Part shown: piece after piece, positions 32,835-43,851 of the stretch
How positions within the stretch are numbered: position 1 is the first letter of the stretch
Layout of the letters: every line of letters begins with the position of its first letter
Assembly: GCA_015832175.1 (NCBI GenBank)
Contig: WJXW01000006.1
Location: forward strand, 2,108,001 to 2,172,000
Direction of reading: 5' to 3'
Length of the DNA: 64,000 bases
Origin: Paraphaeosphaeria minitans
Taxonomy: Eukaryota > Ascomycota > Dothideomycetes > Pleosporales > Didymosphaeriaceae
Translations under genes and position numbers: made by a program
The notes under the pieces: generated by a model
Database searches by the model: none
What the model saw: the letters and a program-made list of their open reading frames with translations, nothing else
Told to the model about the DNA's origin: nothing

Positions 32835-34466
32835 ATGCCAAAGGTCCTCAACCCCATCCTCCCCGGCTTCAATGCCGACCCCTCTATCCTGCGTGTGGGG
32901 TCCGACTACTACATCGCAACCTCGACGTTCGAATGGTTTCCCGGCGTGCAGATCCACCACTCAAAAGACCTCGCCAATTGGACGCTCGTTACGCGCCCGC
33001 TGACTCGCAAATCTCAGCTCGACATGCGTGGCAATCCTGATAGCTGTGGCGTCTGGGCGCCATGCTTGACGCACGACGGATTTAACTTCTACCTGGTCTA
33101 CACGGATGTCAAGAGGAAGGACGGCAGCTTCAAGGACACGCACAACTACATTGTCACCTCGGAGAAAATCGAAGGCCCCTGGAGTGATCCCTACTACGTC
33201 AACTCTTCCGGCTTCGACCCCAGCCTGTTCCACGACGAAGACGGCAAGAAGTGGTTCGTGAACATGCTTCAGGACCACCGCCGGCGTCCGCGGTCGTTTG
33301 CAGGAATAAGGCTGCAGGAGTGGTCGGAGAAGGAGGGAAAGCTGGTTGGCCCGTCGAAGACGATATTCCTCGGCACAGAGCTTGATCTCGTCGAGGGCCC
33401 GCATCTGTACAAGAGGAACGGATGGTACTATCTGCTCACAGCCGAGGGGGGGACTGGGTACGAGCACGCCGCTACGCTCGCGCGGAGCAAGGACATCTGG
33501 GGCCCGTACGAAGTGCATCCCAAGAACCCGATCCTGTCTTCTACAAGCGCGCCTCTTGCGCCGCTACAGAAAGCTGGACATGCCGACATTGTGGACAGCG
33601 AAGACGGAAAAACCTACCTTGTCCACCTGACAGGTCGTCCGATAACCCAAAACCGTCGGTGCGTGCTCGGCCGCGAATGCGCGATCCAGGAAGCGTACTG
33701 GGCCGACGACAACTGGCTGTACGTGAAGAACGGGCCCGTCCCCTCGCTCACCGTCGAGCTCCCCGCCGCCCGCGATGACACCGCCTACTGGGCCGAGCAG
33801 CACTACACATTCTCCACCTCGGACGGCCTGCACAAGGACTTCCAGTGGTTGCGAACCCCCGAGCCCGAGCGCATCTTCACGGTGCAGGACGGCGCGCTCG
33901 AACTCACCGGGCGCGAGGCAATCGGCAGCTGGTTCGAGCAGGCGCTGGTCGCGCGGCGGCAAAGGCACTTCTCGTACGACGCGGAGACGGTCGTGGACTT
34001 CAGCCCGCACGACGAGCGGCAGTTTGCGGGGCTCACGGCGTACTACTGTCGCTTCAACTTCTTCTACCTCACCGTCACCGCACACGCCGACGGCAAGCGC
34101 GAACTCCTCATCCTAACGTCCGAAGCCTCGTGGCCCGAGGGCCGCCTGAAGTTCCCCATCGCAGAGCCCGTGTCCGTCCCGCAGGAGGGCAAGGTGCGGC
34201 TCGCGCTCAGCATCCGCGGGAGGGACTTGCAGTTTTCGTATGCGCTCGACGGCGGAAAGGAGCTTACGACGATCGGGCCCGTCTTTGACGCGAGCATCTT
34301 GAGCGACGAGTGTGGGGGGCACCAGGCGCATGGCAGTTTCACGGGGGCGTTTGTCGGGGTCGCGGCAAGCGATTTGGATGGGTTGGAGGCGAAGGCTAGG
34401 TTTGATAGCTTTACGTATCGGCCTATTAAGCATGAGAGCGATCGGTATGAGGTGAGGGGTTGGTGA
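32835..34466 (+). CDS. GH43 beta-xylosidase / alpha-L-arabinofuranosidase
   Basis: Glycoside hydrolase family 43 enzyme that takes single xylose (or arabinose) units off xylo-oligosaccharides by inversion. Intronless, 543 residues from ATG 32835. The five-bladed propeller covers about residues 1-320: catalytic base Asp15 (GFNADPSILR), pKa-tuning Asp128 (SSGFDPSLFHDEDG) and general acid Glu187 (LDLVEGPHLYK), the same spacing as bacterial XynB-type xylosidases. A C-terminal concanavalin-like sandwich (DUF1349/GH43_C2) runs from about 335 with VDFSPHDERQFAGLTAYYC. No signal peptide precedes the propeller, so an intracellular enzyme working on imported xylobiose is likely. The frame is open upstream to 32694, but that part lacks family features. 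Confidence 0.93.
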   Translation: MPKVLNPILPGFNADPSILRVGSDYYIATSTFEWFPGVQIHHSKDLANWTLVTRPLTRKSQLDMRGNPDSCGVWAPCLTHDGFNFYLVYTDVKRKDGSFKDTHNYIVTSEKIEGPWSDPYYVNSSGFDPSLFHDEDGKKWFVNMLQDHRRRPRSFAGIRLQEWSEKEGKLVGPSKTIFLGTELDLVEGPHLYKRNGWYYLLTAEGGTGYEHAATLARSKDIWGPYEVHPKNPILSSTSAPLAPLQKAGHADIVDSEDGKTYLVHLTGRPITQNRRCVLGRECAIQEAYWADDNWLYVKNGPVPSLTVELPAARDDTAYWAEQHYTFSTSDGLHKDFQWLRTPEPERIFTVQDGALELTGREAIGSWFEQALVARRQRHFSYDAETVVDFSPHDERQFAGLTAYYCRFNFFYLTVTAHADGKRELLILTSEASWPEGRLKFPIAEPVSVPQEGKVRLALSIRGRDLQFSYALDGGKELTTIGPVFDASILSDECGGHQAHGSFTGAFVGVAASDLDGLEAKARFDSFTYRPIKHESDRYEVRGW

Positions 34467-35380
34467 GGCGCGATTCGGCTGCCGATCTAGATACAACAAT
34501 GCTCATGCCTCACTGAAGTAGAGCACGACTAAGACGCGGGCGTGCCTGCCTTCTGTCGCAACCCATGACCTATAGCGTGAACTCTGAAGCCTGGTGAACA
34601 TAGATTAGCTTTTCCGCTCCCTCTGGATGATAAAGCTCACCATATGTCTCTGGCCACCAATTCGCAGCTCATTCCAGCACCGGAAGTCCCTTCTATGCAA
34701 GTCGAAGGCGAAGGCGAATGGAGTTCATCTGGAAGGCTGTTGAGCGTTACGAAGTCTGATTCAGACACTAGTGTACCTACTACCTAGCTATCGCGAGAAC
34801 GGGCGGTCTTCGAAAACCGAGAATCGGCATTATACAAGAGCGAGGCTATACGCGGATCAACGTGAACATTACATCCATCGTCACCAAACCAATTTGTGGG
34901 TGCGGCATCTACTCTAACCGCCGACTAACAAAATCCCACTAGACTTCCTTCTATCGCAATATAACGCTTGATCTAGCATCTTTAGCCAATTTATCATCGT
35001 TGGGTAGCTATTGTAGGTTTTTATTCGATGTCGCTCGTCGTCGTAGTCGCAGGTCGCTTTAACTCACGACACGATCTTGCGGTTGATACCCATGTACATA
35101 TCGTAGTATTTGGTGTGGCAGAACTCGCCCTGAGTGTACGGCTCGACGTCGTGGGTGAAGCTCGTGGTGGTGAAGCGTTTTTGTGGACGGACTTGCTATG
35201 TTGTGTGTCGTCGGTAGTGGATGTGTCTGAGAGGTTTGGAGGGAGCCGGGTATGACTTGATATACCCCAGGATTATATTGGATTATGGGAAGTTTTAGTG
35301 AAAATGCACTTTTTAGACGTTGTATCGTACCCCGAGTTACCCCACAGTAAACTATTCGTTTGGTGGGGATCTAGCAACCA
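34467..35380. other. Intergenic stretch with a possible exon relic
   Basis: Between the GH43 gene and the 3' end of FTR1. The only protein-like piece is on the minus strand at 35195-35064, listed separately. Confidence 0.4.
35064..35195 (-). pseudogene. Possible terminal exon or relic, unrecognised
   Basis: After a CATAG acceptor-like site a 43-codon open stretch reads RFTTTSFTHDVEPYTQGEF then CHTKYYDMYMGINRKIVS and a TGA stop. The residue mix and codon choice look like true protein, yet no upstream exon of the same gene was found. It is most likely the tail of a lost gene. I do not recognise the family. Confidence 0.2.
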
Positions 35381-36647
35381 TTACACAGCCTTGACCGCTT
35401 GCTTCTCGCTGACATACATGCGCAGAAATGCAGCACCGACGCTGATGCAGTACAGGTTGTATGAGATGACGCTGCCGTAGGTGGCTGAATTCTGCCAGCC
35501 GAAGATCGAGTTGAAGACGCCCCACCAGCCGCCTCCGTTGAGCTGGGGACTGCAACACTGTTGTTGAAACATTTATTAGCGCATTGTCATTGAGTCAAAG
35601 GCACATGGCTATATCGTGAGCTTGTATCGAGATTGTGATACAGAGTTCCGGTGCGATATCATGGTAATGTATAAAATTATGACATAGGAATGTGAGGCAG
35701 CGCAACTTACATTGACATGCCAGACGCTCTGGCGAATGTCGTATGACCCAGGTCCAGCACCTGTCTCCGCTGCGTCGCCACCGATTGCAACGTTCCACTG
35801 GAACGTATAAGCAAAGCTCTTCGTCAAACACCTGACTGATGACTTACCGCATAATTCTCGAAAAACCAGACAGACTTGCTCAACAAGCCGGCGGCTATCA
35901 GATACAAGAAGCAAGTCGATGCAACAAGAAACATTTGCAATGATCCCGCATTGCCTCCTCTGCGAAGTGTCAGCTATGTGATAGGTTCTAAATGCGAAGT
36001 GCCTTACTTGTAGACGAGGTATCCAATCAGCGCACCAACGCCCAACCCACATGTCACGGCCAGGGGGAAAGCAGTCGCTGGGAGACCAAGACCGGCACCG
36101 ATGATGAATAGCACACCCTCCAGTCCTTCGCGAAGCACCGTGACAAAGGGCAGGAGAAACATGGCGTACTTCTCGCCGAGGAATTGGAGACCCCTTGGCG
36201 AAGATTCCCTAGCGCTGTTCGCATCGAGAGCGGCCGCGATCTTCCAGCGCCACTTATCTCGCATTTTGGAGATCCGGAGCAGCGCCGCACCCACGACAGT
36301 AATAATTACGGACGCCGCGAGGCTGAAGACGCCTTCCCAGATGTACTCGTATTGCGTGAAGATGTCAGACTGCAGGTGGTAGAAAGTGCCTATGATCGCG
36401 GTACCAAAGACGACGCATATTGCGACACCGAGGAGGACTCCGAGCCAGATCTGTCGAACTAGCTTGCGGTAGAGGGGCTTGTCATTTTCCGAGGTCAGGG
36501 TCTGCTTGAGGAAGGAGAGTAGAACCGACACGATGATGCTGGTTTCCAGGCTTTCACGCAGACATATGAAGAAGACTAGTTTGTTCAGTACTGACCAGTA
36601 TGCACTGTTTGGAATTACGGACCTTGCGCGGCAAAGATTTGCACCAT
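35381..36647 (-). CDS. FTR1: High-affinity iron permease Ftr1
   Basis: Plasma-membrane permease that takes Fe(III) directly from the partner ferroxidase Fet3 in reductive iron assimilation. Five exons, in order 36647-36623, 36575-36008, 35959-35848, 35797-35711 and 35557-35381, give 322 residues. Both REXXE iron-binding motifs are present: RESLE at residues 15-19 in helix 1 and REGLE at 157-161 in helix 4. Other landmarks are [24 protein letters not shown] (rebuilt across intron 2), [19 protein letters not shown] and the late [17 protein letters not shown] helix. The first exon is only 25 bases, with a GTCCGT donor. It is divergent from FET3 and should be induced on iron starvation through the shared promoter. 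Confidence 0.95.
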
Positions 36648-36875
36648 GACAGTTGTGTGAGCGTGCAGCTACGCAGGGATGAGATTGATGCAGGTGTTGA
36701 ACAAGTTTGCGAACGGTCCTGAACACCGCCTCTGCGATATTTACCGCCGTATATCGCCCTCTGAACCACTACAAGCCCACAGATGTACTCCTGAGTCGGT
36801 AAGGATGTCGAGACGCGTGATTTGGTGGCACGATGTTGGTAGGACGTGTCGAGCGGGGCATCTCGGATCTCAAAC

Positions 36876-36884
36876 ATCAGATAA
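36876..36884 (+). promoter_or_regulatory. Perfect SreA/Sre1-type iron-repressor GATA site
   Basis: ATCAGATAA matches the ATCWGATAA consensus of the fungal iron-responsive GATA repressors (SreA, Urbs1, Sre1), which shut off iron uptake when iron is plentiful. It lies about 230 bases from the FTR1 start and 330 from the FET3 start. Confidence 0.7.
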
Positions 36885-36946
36885 GATTAGTGCCGCAAAA
36901 GTCGGGGCAGGCTAGACCTGAAACAGAGGCTTCGGATCAAGCTCGG

Positions 36947-36955
36947 ATCTGATAG
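36947..36955 (+). promoter_or_regulatory. Near-match iron-repressor GATA site
   Basis: ATCTGATAG differs from ATCWGATAA only at the last base. It lies 71 bases from the perfect site, and both follow a CTCGGATCT word, which suggests a small duplication or paired binding. Confidence 0.45.
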
Positions 36956-37211
36956 AACGACCTGCAACACGTAACGCGCCTCACAATGCCTACCTCTACG
37001 CTCTGGTCAAGGAATTAGGTCCTGGTAAGTCACAGACATGATGCGCCAGAAATTTTGAACGCCTTGAGAGCCAAGATCGATGGACATCGCTGTCGCGCCC
37101 CACTGCTCCGCTTTTCGCCGTGGAAATAAGCTAAGGAAGCCCAGCATTCACGCCTTGTATTGACGACTTTTACATCGATTATTGACCTCCTCCACAGCAC
37201 CATCCAGCACA

Positions 37212-39271
37212 ATGCTACATGTGTTGTGGTTGCTGCTGTCCTTCTTCCATAACGTCGCCTGCACGAAGGTGACGCATCTCGAATTCAACGTCACGTGGGT
37301 TGATCGGAACCCAGATGGCTTGCATGCAAGGTCCGTCTTGGGCATAAATGGTCAATGGCCTATACCAGCTCTCTATGTGACAAAAGGCGAGCGAGTTGTG
37401 ATAAAGGTTTCCAATAATCTAGGCAACGAGACAACCAGCTTGCATTGGCATGGATTGTACATGAACGGTACAGCGTACATGGACGGCCCGCCAGGTGTAG
37501 TACAGTGTGAAATTCCGCCTGGCGATAGCTTCGTGTACGACTTCAATATCGAACAGCCAGGGACGTACTGGTTCCATTCTCATACCAGAGGTCAATATCC
37601 CGATGGACTTCGTGCTCCCCTCATCGTGCGCGACCCCGAGAATCCATTCAAGGAGGACTTCGATGAGGAGATTGTACTCTCCTTCTCAGATTGGTACCAC
37701 GATTTGATGAGACCACTCCTTGCGTCTTTTATGAGTGTTACGAATCCGACTGGCGCTGAACCTCTGCCGAAATCGGCTTTGATCAATGATGGACAGAATG
37801 TCACGGTCGCGGTTCAGTCCGGGAAGACGTATTTTATACGAATGGTAAGCATATTCCGAGATGAATCGATGTTAGGTTGGCTTAATCCGACAGGTAAACA
37901 TGGCTGCTTTTGCGAGCATGTATGTGTGGTTCCAAGGCTGCACAATGAGGGTCGTTGAGGTTGATGGCATCTATACCGAAGCTACGGAAGCAGACATGCT
38001 CTATCTCACGGCTGGTCAACGATACTCTGTTCTTCTCACGATCGACAGCAACGGTGTGACAAACGTTCCTTTTGTTGCAAGCATGGACGAGGTATGTTTG
38101 TATGTTCCGGAGAGGACCCTCCAGCTTACGAATCTAAAGGAATTATTCGATGAAATCCCGGATGACCTGAATGCAAATGCTACTGGCTGGTTGGTCCTGG
38201 ATAGCGCAAAGGAACTACCAGCACCGATAGAAATCGACGCCTTTGAGGCTTTGGATGACATGTCACTTCGACCGTTGGACAGTCTTGCTGCGCTTCAGAA
38301 GGTCGACAAGACTATCACACTGGATATGAAGATGGACAACCTAGGGGATGGAGTCAACTAGTTAGTATAGGCTTTCGTTCCGCTTTGATGATTCTAACGT
38401 GTCTACCCAGTGCTTTCTTCAACAACAGTACATACGTGGAACCGAGAGTTCCGACCCTCTACACGGTAATGTCTTCAGGCGAGTATTCTAGCAACCCAAT
38501 TGTGTATGGCAGTCACACCAACTCCTTTGTGTTACATGGTAACCAAACTGTTGAAATCGTTCTGAACAATAACGATGATGGCGTACGTTGCAATCTGAAA
38601 CTGTTTGACAAAGCAGCTGATTGTGGATAGAAACACCCATTTCATCTCCACGGACATGCCTTTCAAGTCATTGCGCGCTCCGAGGAGGATGCAGGAAGTT
38701 ACTCGCACGTCGATGCGACAAACGTACCAGCTGTGCCCATGCGGCGTGACACCTTGCTAGTCCAGCCCAATGGCTACGCGGTTCTCAGATTCCGCAGCAA
38801 CAACCCTGGTGTTTGGCTATTCCATTGCCATCTCGAATGGTACGTTTTCAATGTTTAGTATCAACGGAACAATCGTTGACGTTTATATCCAGGCATGTAG
38901 CCTCCGGGCTCACGGCGACATTCATCGAAGCGCCGCTCGAGCTCCAGAAATCAACAATTATCCCGCCTGATCATTACGATTTGTGCGCACGAAACAAACC
39001 CCCAGTTCCTACTTTGGGTAATGCAGCAGGTAATGTGGACAATTTGCTTGATCTCAATGGAGAACCTGCTCCGCCGCCACCGTTGCCCGCTGGATTTACC
39101 ACAAAGGGCGTCGTCGCCTTGGTAATTAGTATTTTGAGTGGTCTCATGATGGTGGGCATGATTGCGCGGTATGGAATGCTAAAATGTCAGGCCATGGAAG
39201 CTGGTGAAGGAGATGCGGCCGAAGGTCCGGAAGGGGAAAATCAACCTCTTTTAGCAGGCTCGAGGCCTTAA
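37212..39271 (+). CDS. FET3: Multicopper ferroxidase Fet3
   Basis: Cell-surface copper oxidase that turns Fe(II) into Fe(III) and hands it to Ftr1. Exons 37212-37844, 37894-38360, 38411-38582, 38631-38839 and 38893-39271 give 619 residues. A signal peptide ([18 protein letters not shown]) is followed by three cupredoxin domains with all four copper motifs: HWHG (residues 78-81), WFHSHTRG (His122, His124), [10 protein letters not shown] in exon 4 and HCHLEWH rebuilt across intron 4. The Leu ten residues after the Cys suits a high-potential T1 site. A C-terminal helix, [19 protein letters not shown], anchors the protein, with a short acidic cytoplasmic tail. The anchor and the divergent FTR1 make Fet3 far likelier than a laccase. 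Confidence 0.95.
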
Positions 39272-40136
39272 CTGTCATTGGGTGAGATAGTTCTTCCCCG
39301 GCAAAACTCGTCCTTCACATGAATAATATAATGCCTGTCAAAATTTATTCGTACGTGGGTGTTGCCAGCACAGCTTCACGGCCGGCTGACGGAGAGTATC
39401 GGTCGCTACAACGTAGCCGCAGAAAATCCCAGCCATGGGCCAATCAGCTACAAACTAGATTATCGTGGTAAGCCAATTCAAGGCGCATCAAAGGCTTTTA
39501 GATCGTTAGAAGACCCTTCACTACCCTGCTGGAATAGATCTCGTTGAATGTCCCACTCATTTCGATGGCGTTGTCGGTTCTTTGGTAAGTCACGACCGAC
39601 CTTCATGACTACCGTGTCAATCCGGAGCTAACATTCAACAAAAACAACGTATTCCCTCAAGTAAACCAAACAATTTGGTTGGCTAAGTACTCTTACCATT
39701 CCGAGAGATTTATTATCGCCAATGGGTAAGAAAATTCCCGGATCTTGATACAAACTTCTCGCAAGCTAACTTCCTTCTTCCTTGTCACTTGTAATGACCT
39801 TTGTCTCGTGTTGAGGAACCGGTAAATCACGGGAACATGGCGATTCAGAGTCGGGTAGTCGTAACAATGGACAATTCGAATGTACACAGATGATCGGAAG
39901 CTTATAAAAGACTATGCTAGAGGAAATGAAATTATTTAATGGTCTTTTTTACGGCACGACCTGACAGTTTTTGGTCTGCCCGTGTGCTGTCACGTTACTA
40001 TTGACGTGTAGTACTTTCAATTTCATTCAAATCCAGCTTATGGCTAATGCTATCGGCGATGCTCCAAACTGGGGAGCCCGACTAAAATGAAACCCCAGGC
40101 AATGCAGCATAATTACAAAGTGAACTCCATCCTCGC
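39272..40136. other. Intergenic AT-rich stretch
   Basis: The 3' flanks of FET3 and of the secreted-protein gene. Local AT-rich patches, no gene. Confidence 0.5.
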
Positions 40137-40847
40137 TCAGTCCTTGCAAGCTAGCGAAAGCAGCGTGAAGATACCGCCAGCAACACCATGTACAGCACCC
40201 GCAACCGCGCCCATTGAAGTCAAAAGCTTCCCGCAAAAGCCAGTACCATCAACCTCAATGGTCAAATCCGAGCCTATGAACGGCGGCGCTGCATTGGCCG
40301 CATCCTCGGCCTGGTAGTTGATTCCCCAATACTGCGGGACGGTGCACTCGTTGACCGTGACCGGTTTGGCAGGACAGTACACGGCAGGATTCGGACACGT
40401 GGGTGTGTTGGTGATGTCTTCGCACTCGGCGACGGCCTTGACAGCTGCGGCGAGACCATCGATCAAGCCGTTGTGGATCCAGGTTGGGTAGGCGCCGGAG
40501 GGATCCACATGAACGGTTATGTCGTCGACCGAGCTGCCGAGACCGGCTGCTATTAGCTGGCCCTTGAAGTCGATGGTGGACGTGTCACATTGGCCTTGGG
40601 TGGAGCAGGCTTTTGAGAGACCGGCGATGATTTCGTCAATCTTCACTGTGCCGATTTTGACAGTTTCATCGGAAACTAATGTGTGATTAGATAAGGTCGG
40701 TGAAACGGTGGCGCGGATGGAAAGCATACAGGTGATTTTGATGTTACCGTTCTCATCGTTGATGTTATCGCGCTTTGAGATTTGGGACTGGGGAATGGCG
40801 GAGACGGTAGCAGTCGCGATGGCCCAAAGAACGAGCTGGGAACGCAT
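40137..40847 (-). CDS. Small secreted Cys-containing protein, unrecognised
   Basis: Exons 40847-40730 and 40675-40137 encode about 218 residues. The 54-base intron (GTATGC donor, CTAATC branch, TTAG acceptor) is a multiple of three with no stop, so unspliced reading is also open (236 residues). Splicing is favoured because it restores IKITFSDETVKIG. The signal peptide is MRSQLVLWAIATATVSA, followed by a Lys-Arg dibasic site (QSQISKR) that Kex2 could cut. The mature part has about eight Cys (KACSTQGQCDTS, AECEDI, TCPNPAVYCPAKP, NECTVPQ, GFCGK, LACKD). The tail is mildly hydrophobic and Gly/Ala-rich. Cys count and size fit a fungal effector-like or wall protein, but I cannot name a family. Confidence 0.7.
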   Translation of the reverse strand: MRSQLVLWAIATATVSAIPQSQISKRDNINDENGNIKITCMLSIRATVSPTLSNHTLVSDETVKIGTVKIDEIIAGLSKACSTQGQCDTSTIDFKGQLIAAGLGSSVDDITVHVDPSGAYPTWIHNGLIDGLAAAVKAVAECEDITNTPTCPNPAVYCPAKPVTVNECTVPQYWGINYQAEDAANAAPPFIGSDLTIEVDGTGFCGKLLTSMGAVAGAVHGVAGGIFTLLSLACKD

Positions 40848-40997
40848 TTTGATGGTTTTGAGTGGATCGGAAATGGAGTGAGAAAGATTTGAAGACTAGC
40901 GTAGGAAGCGGATGGTACAATGAGTGGTTCAAGAAGAGGGTTTGTTGAGTAGTTGATTTGCTTGCTTGATGGACATGTCTGGTGAGCTCTTGTATCA

Positions 40998-41005
40998 TTT
41001 ATATA
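40998..41005 (-). promoter_or_regulatory. TATA box of the secreted-protein gene
   Basis: TATATAAA on the minus strand, about 150 bases upstream of the ATG at 40847. A clear TATA box suits a strongly regulated, not housekeeping, gene. Confidence 0.55.
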
Positions 41006-41010
41006 CACCT

Positions 41011-42529
41011 CTGGGCATTGTCCGCGAAAGCAGTTACCATACAGAATAAAAGCCGTCTCGTCATAGCCTCAGAAACCATAACCTTCATCCTCAAAGAAAC
41101 GCGCTATGTCCAGCTGGGTGGGGGCCTTGCCCGACCCTTTGCACCAGAATTGAGGCCGAAGAGACGATCATGCCCTAGAATGATGTGCGCGAGCCCTCTT
41201 GACCTCGTGTTCATCATAGAGTTGAGGCTGTACGATGTAGAGCATCGCACTGTACCAAGATAGGAAACCTCGTTAGCCGCTATGCGGCCGGGTGAAACGA
41301 ACGTGGCAGGCAGGCTGTGCCGATGATGCCGGCGAGTAACATCAGTACAAAGCCCCCAAGATCGAGGCTTGCCAAGCTAGAAAAGCCTGTTTCTTTCCCC
41401 AGATCAGCACGTTCACGCAAGGGGTAGTTGAGCGGACTTGCCAACACTGCGAAGAGCAACGTCTCAATGCTCCACGATTACGATCTATTCCTGGTCATGT
41501 CGCTTCTGAGTGGCTAATCTGATCACTGAGAAACTCTACGGCAGCTGGCCTTGCTCTGTCACTATGGGTGGCCTAAGTCGCACGGAGTTACTGCGGGCCG
41601 GGCAAGGCCGCTGGGGCCGTACCTATGTGTAGGTAGGTAACACATTGTGGGAAAGGGGGGCTAAAGGCAAGTAGATGACGTCAAGCTCGTACAGTATTGA
41701 TCTTGAGATAGAAGGTAACCCAGGTGTAGTCTACTCAAGTTGCAACAGCCCCGAGTAACCCCAAATCACCGCCTTGCGTAGGTAGCCAGGCTTGAAGTTG
41801 GGGCGCGGGACAGTGTTGCCGTTCCTGAGTCTTGGCAGTGCGCTGAATGACGGCATACCTACCTCCTACCCTTCCTACCTACCTACCTACCCGCTCAACC
41901 TCAATGCCATCAACGCGTCGCGTCGGACATTCCATCTCATCTTTTATGCCCGAACCAAACACGAACAATCCTAAGCACTATTGCGGCACCTTCCAATGTT
42001 GATCAGTCGTGTTCGAATGACCACCTGTAACTTTCACAATCGCCCCCGTCTTCGTCTGCACCCTTGCGCATCTGCTTGATCCACCGTATCCTTCACCATT
42101 GTTCGAGCCGATGTTATGACATTCAGAGAGTCTTGCCAACTCGATCCAACTGTCCGACGAACTATGTTTACTTCACAGGATTTGTGAAGAGAGCGAGCGG
42201 CCTGTTGCTGGAACAAACCATCGAACGACCCGCTCACCATTCTCATCCTGCAGAGAAGTACCCAGTTAGCATTTGGCCCACCTACTGCCATGTAAACTCA
42301 CTACTACAACGGTCCACCCTGTGCTTGATCCACTCGAGCCTCCAATGTTCTGTTCCGCGTTGCCGGACCGGCTTATGCCACGTTTGGCCTCATAGATGGG
42401 ATACCGTCCTGGACACTGCAAAACGAACCCGCGCACGGCAAGGCTAAACTCTTCCGTATTTCGCGGCGCTGTCCTGGGCGTGAATCCCGCACTCCACAAG
42501 TCCGTTTCCAGCATCATCATCTCTCTCTC
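41011..42529. other. Intergenic stretch
   Basis: Contains a CTAC/TACC microsatellite near 41857-41892 and GTAGGTAGGTAA-type words. The short frames lack features. Confidence 0.5.
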
Positions 42530-42916
42530 TTACGACCTCTGATCCCGTAGTATTTCATCGAGTTCTGCCGTCATAGCGCTACCGATGTATTCAAATGGGC
42601 GCTGGCGATAGTATTCAGGCCATGAAGGAACCTGTACAGGATCGTGTGGCGCTAAATTGGGGGCTCGACGGATGGAACCGCAAGCTAGACAAGCCTCGCA
42701 TCGGGAACAGCGGCGTGTCGCTTCATCGGCCGAAGCGGAAGTGTGTTCGCTGCGGCACTTTATGAGCGCTTCTTCAGTTCTGCGAAGTTCTCGTAGCGAC
42801 TGTATGGGAGGTACAGTATGTCGGCTGCGATGACTGCCACTGGCTACAGTCTTCGTGCCTGGGGAAAACGTATCGCTGAGGAATCTGAAAAAACTCAGGC
42901 GCCGACATGCAAGCAA
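42530..42916 (-). CDS. Hypothetical Cys-cluster ORF (doubtful)
   Basis: An open frame of 128 codons. The second half reads like protein: IQSLRELRRTEEALIKCRSE, then CSRCEACLACGS and PSWPEYYRQRPFEYIG, ending LDEILRDQRS. The Cys pattern C-x2-C-x2-C-x2-C could bind metal. The N-terminal part is less convincing, and an upstream exon may be missing. I do not recognise it. Confidence 0.25.
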   Translation of the reverse strand: MLACRRLSFFRFLSDTFSPGTKTVASGSHRSRHTVPPIQSLRELRRTEEALIKCRSEHTSASADEATRRCSRCEACLACGSIRRAPNLAPHDPVQVPSWPEYYRQRPFEYIGSAMTAELDEILRDQRS

Positions 42917-43418
42917 GCTGGGGAATTACTGACCTTGTCCGCATGTTTCTGCATTCGCACTTTGGGGGTTTGGAATAGGTTGCTATGCCTGGGTCGGGGG
43001 ATGAGGCAAATACAACGCGATAACCAATATCTGGGTGCAGAGTGTTGCTCCGCTGCAGATAACATGTAGGAAGTTTCTGTCATATTTCCAACGCATTCAT
43101 GGGACGTCGCTGACGTGAAGAATACCAGGTCAGGTCTGGTAGAGGTGATGAATAAGGTCTGTTTATTGCTGCCATGTGTAACGAAAACGCCGCGCTGCCG
43201 AATTAAATTGGGGGAGCAAGCTGGACGCGAATATCGAGGCAGGACGCGAATATCTGAAGCAGGTATCGAAAAGTCACTTTGTCGCAGTGAAAGCCCAGTC
43301 TGCTGTTTCATCAGATACGGCCAGAACGGATGAGATCCAGAGTATGGTGCACCCCGAAGGTGCAAGAAGATGTGAATTAATCCAGGTACCGTGCAGGCAT
43401 TTGTCTTCAATCTGAAGA

Positions 43419-43643
43419 TTAGGCAGGCGTTCGAGACATGGTGCGGATGAGGCTCCAGTCTATATTGGGGACGACTACAGCTAGCCATGACTTCTCTTTT
43501 CCAGCTTTAGGACCCATAATGCCTTGAACAGTCCGTCGAACCAAGGAATCGTCAAGTAAAAAGTAACCACAGTAGAGAATATTCACCGCAGATCCGCGGT
43601 AGCTGGAATACGCGGCGGTCGCGGACTGAGTCGCTTGCGCCAC
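43419..43643 (-). CDS. Small hypothetical ORF divergent from the RBR gene (doubtful)
   Basis: A 74-codon frame, MAQATQSATAAYSSYRG then a hydrophobic NILYCGYFLLDDSL segment and a C-terminus ending IRTMSRTPA. It starts 208 bases from the ATG of the divergent RBR gene, so it could be a small gene on a shared promoter. No family resemblance. Confidence 0.25.
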   Translation of the reverse strand: MAQATQSATAAYSSYRGSAVNILYCGYFLLDDSLVRRTVQGIMGPKAGKEKSWLAVVVPNIDWSLIRTMSRTPA

Positions 43644-43851
43644 TGTCTCTTACTTCAACCAACCGCACTGGCCCCGCTAGCATAACCAAACAGACGCTGG
43701 GCTCTCTGCCGACCAAAGCGGCACCAAGCCGTCTTGTTTGGTCGCGGCGTGTATGCAGTTACCCGCACCGCCGAGAGCCCACCGCACCTCCGATCCACAC
43801 AGCTCACCACTCTAACCACCGCAGCCCCTTCAACTGACGATAGCCTTCAAG

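Larger units (their letters stand above)
36648..37211. promoter_or_regulatory. Shared FTR1-FET3 promoter region
   Basis: 564 bases between two divergent start codons of one uptake complex, so both genes can be controlled together. It holds the two GATA-type sites listed below. No CCAAT box was found on either strand. Confidence 0.7.
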
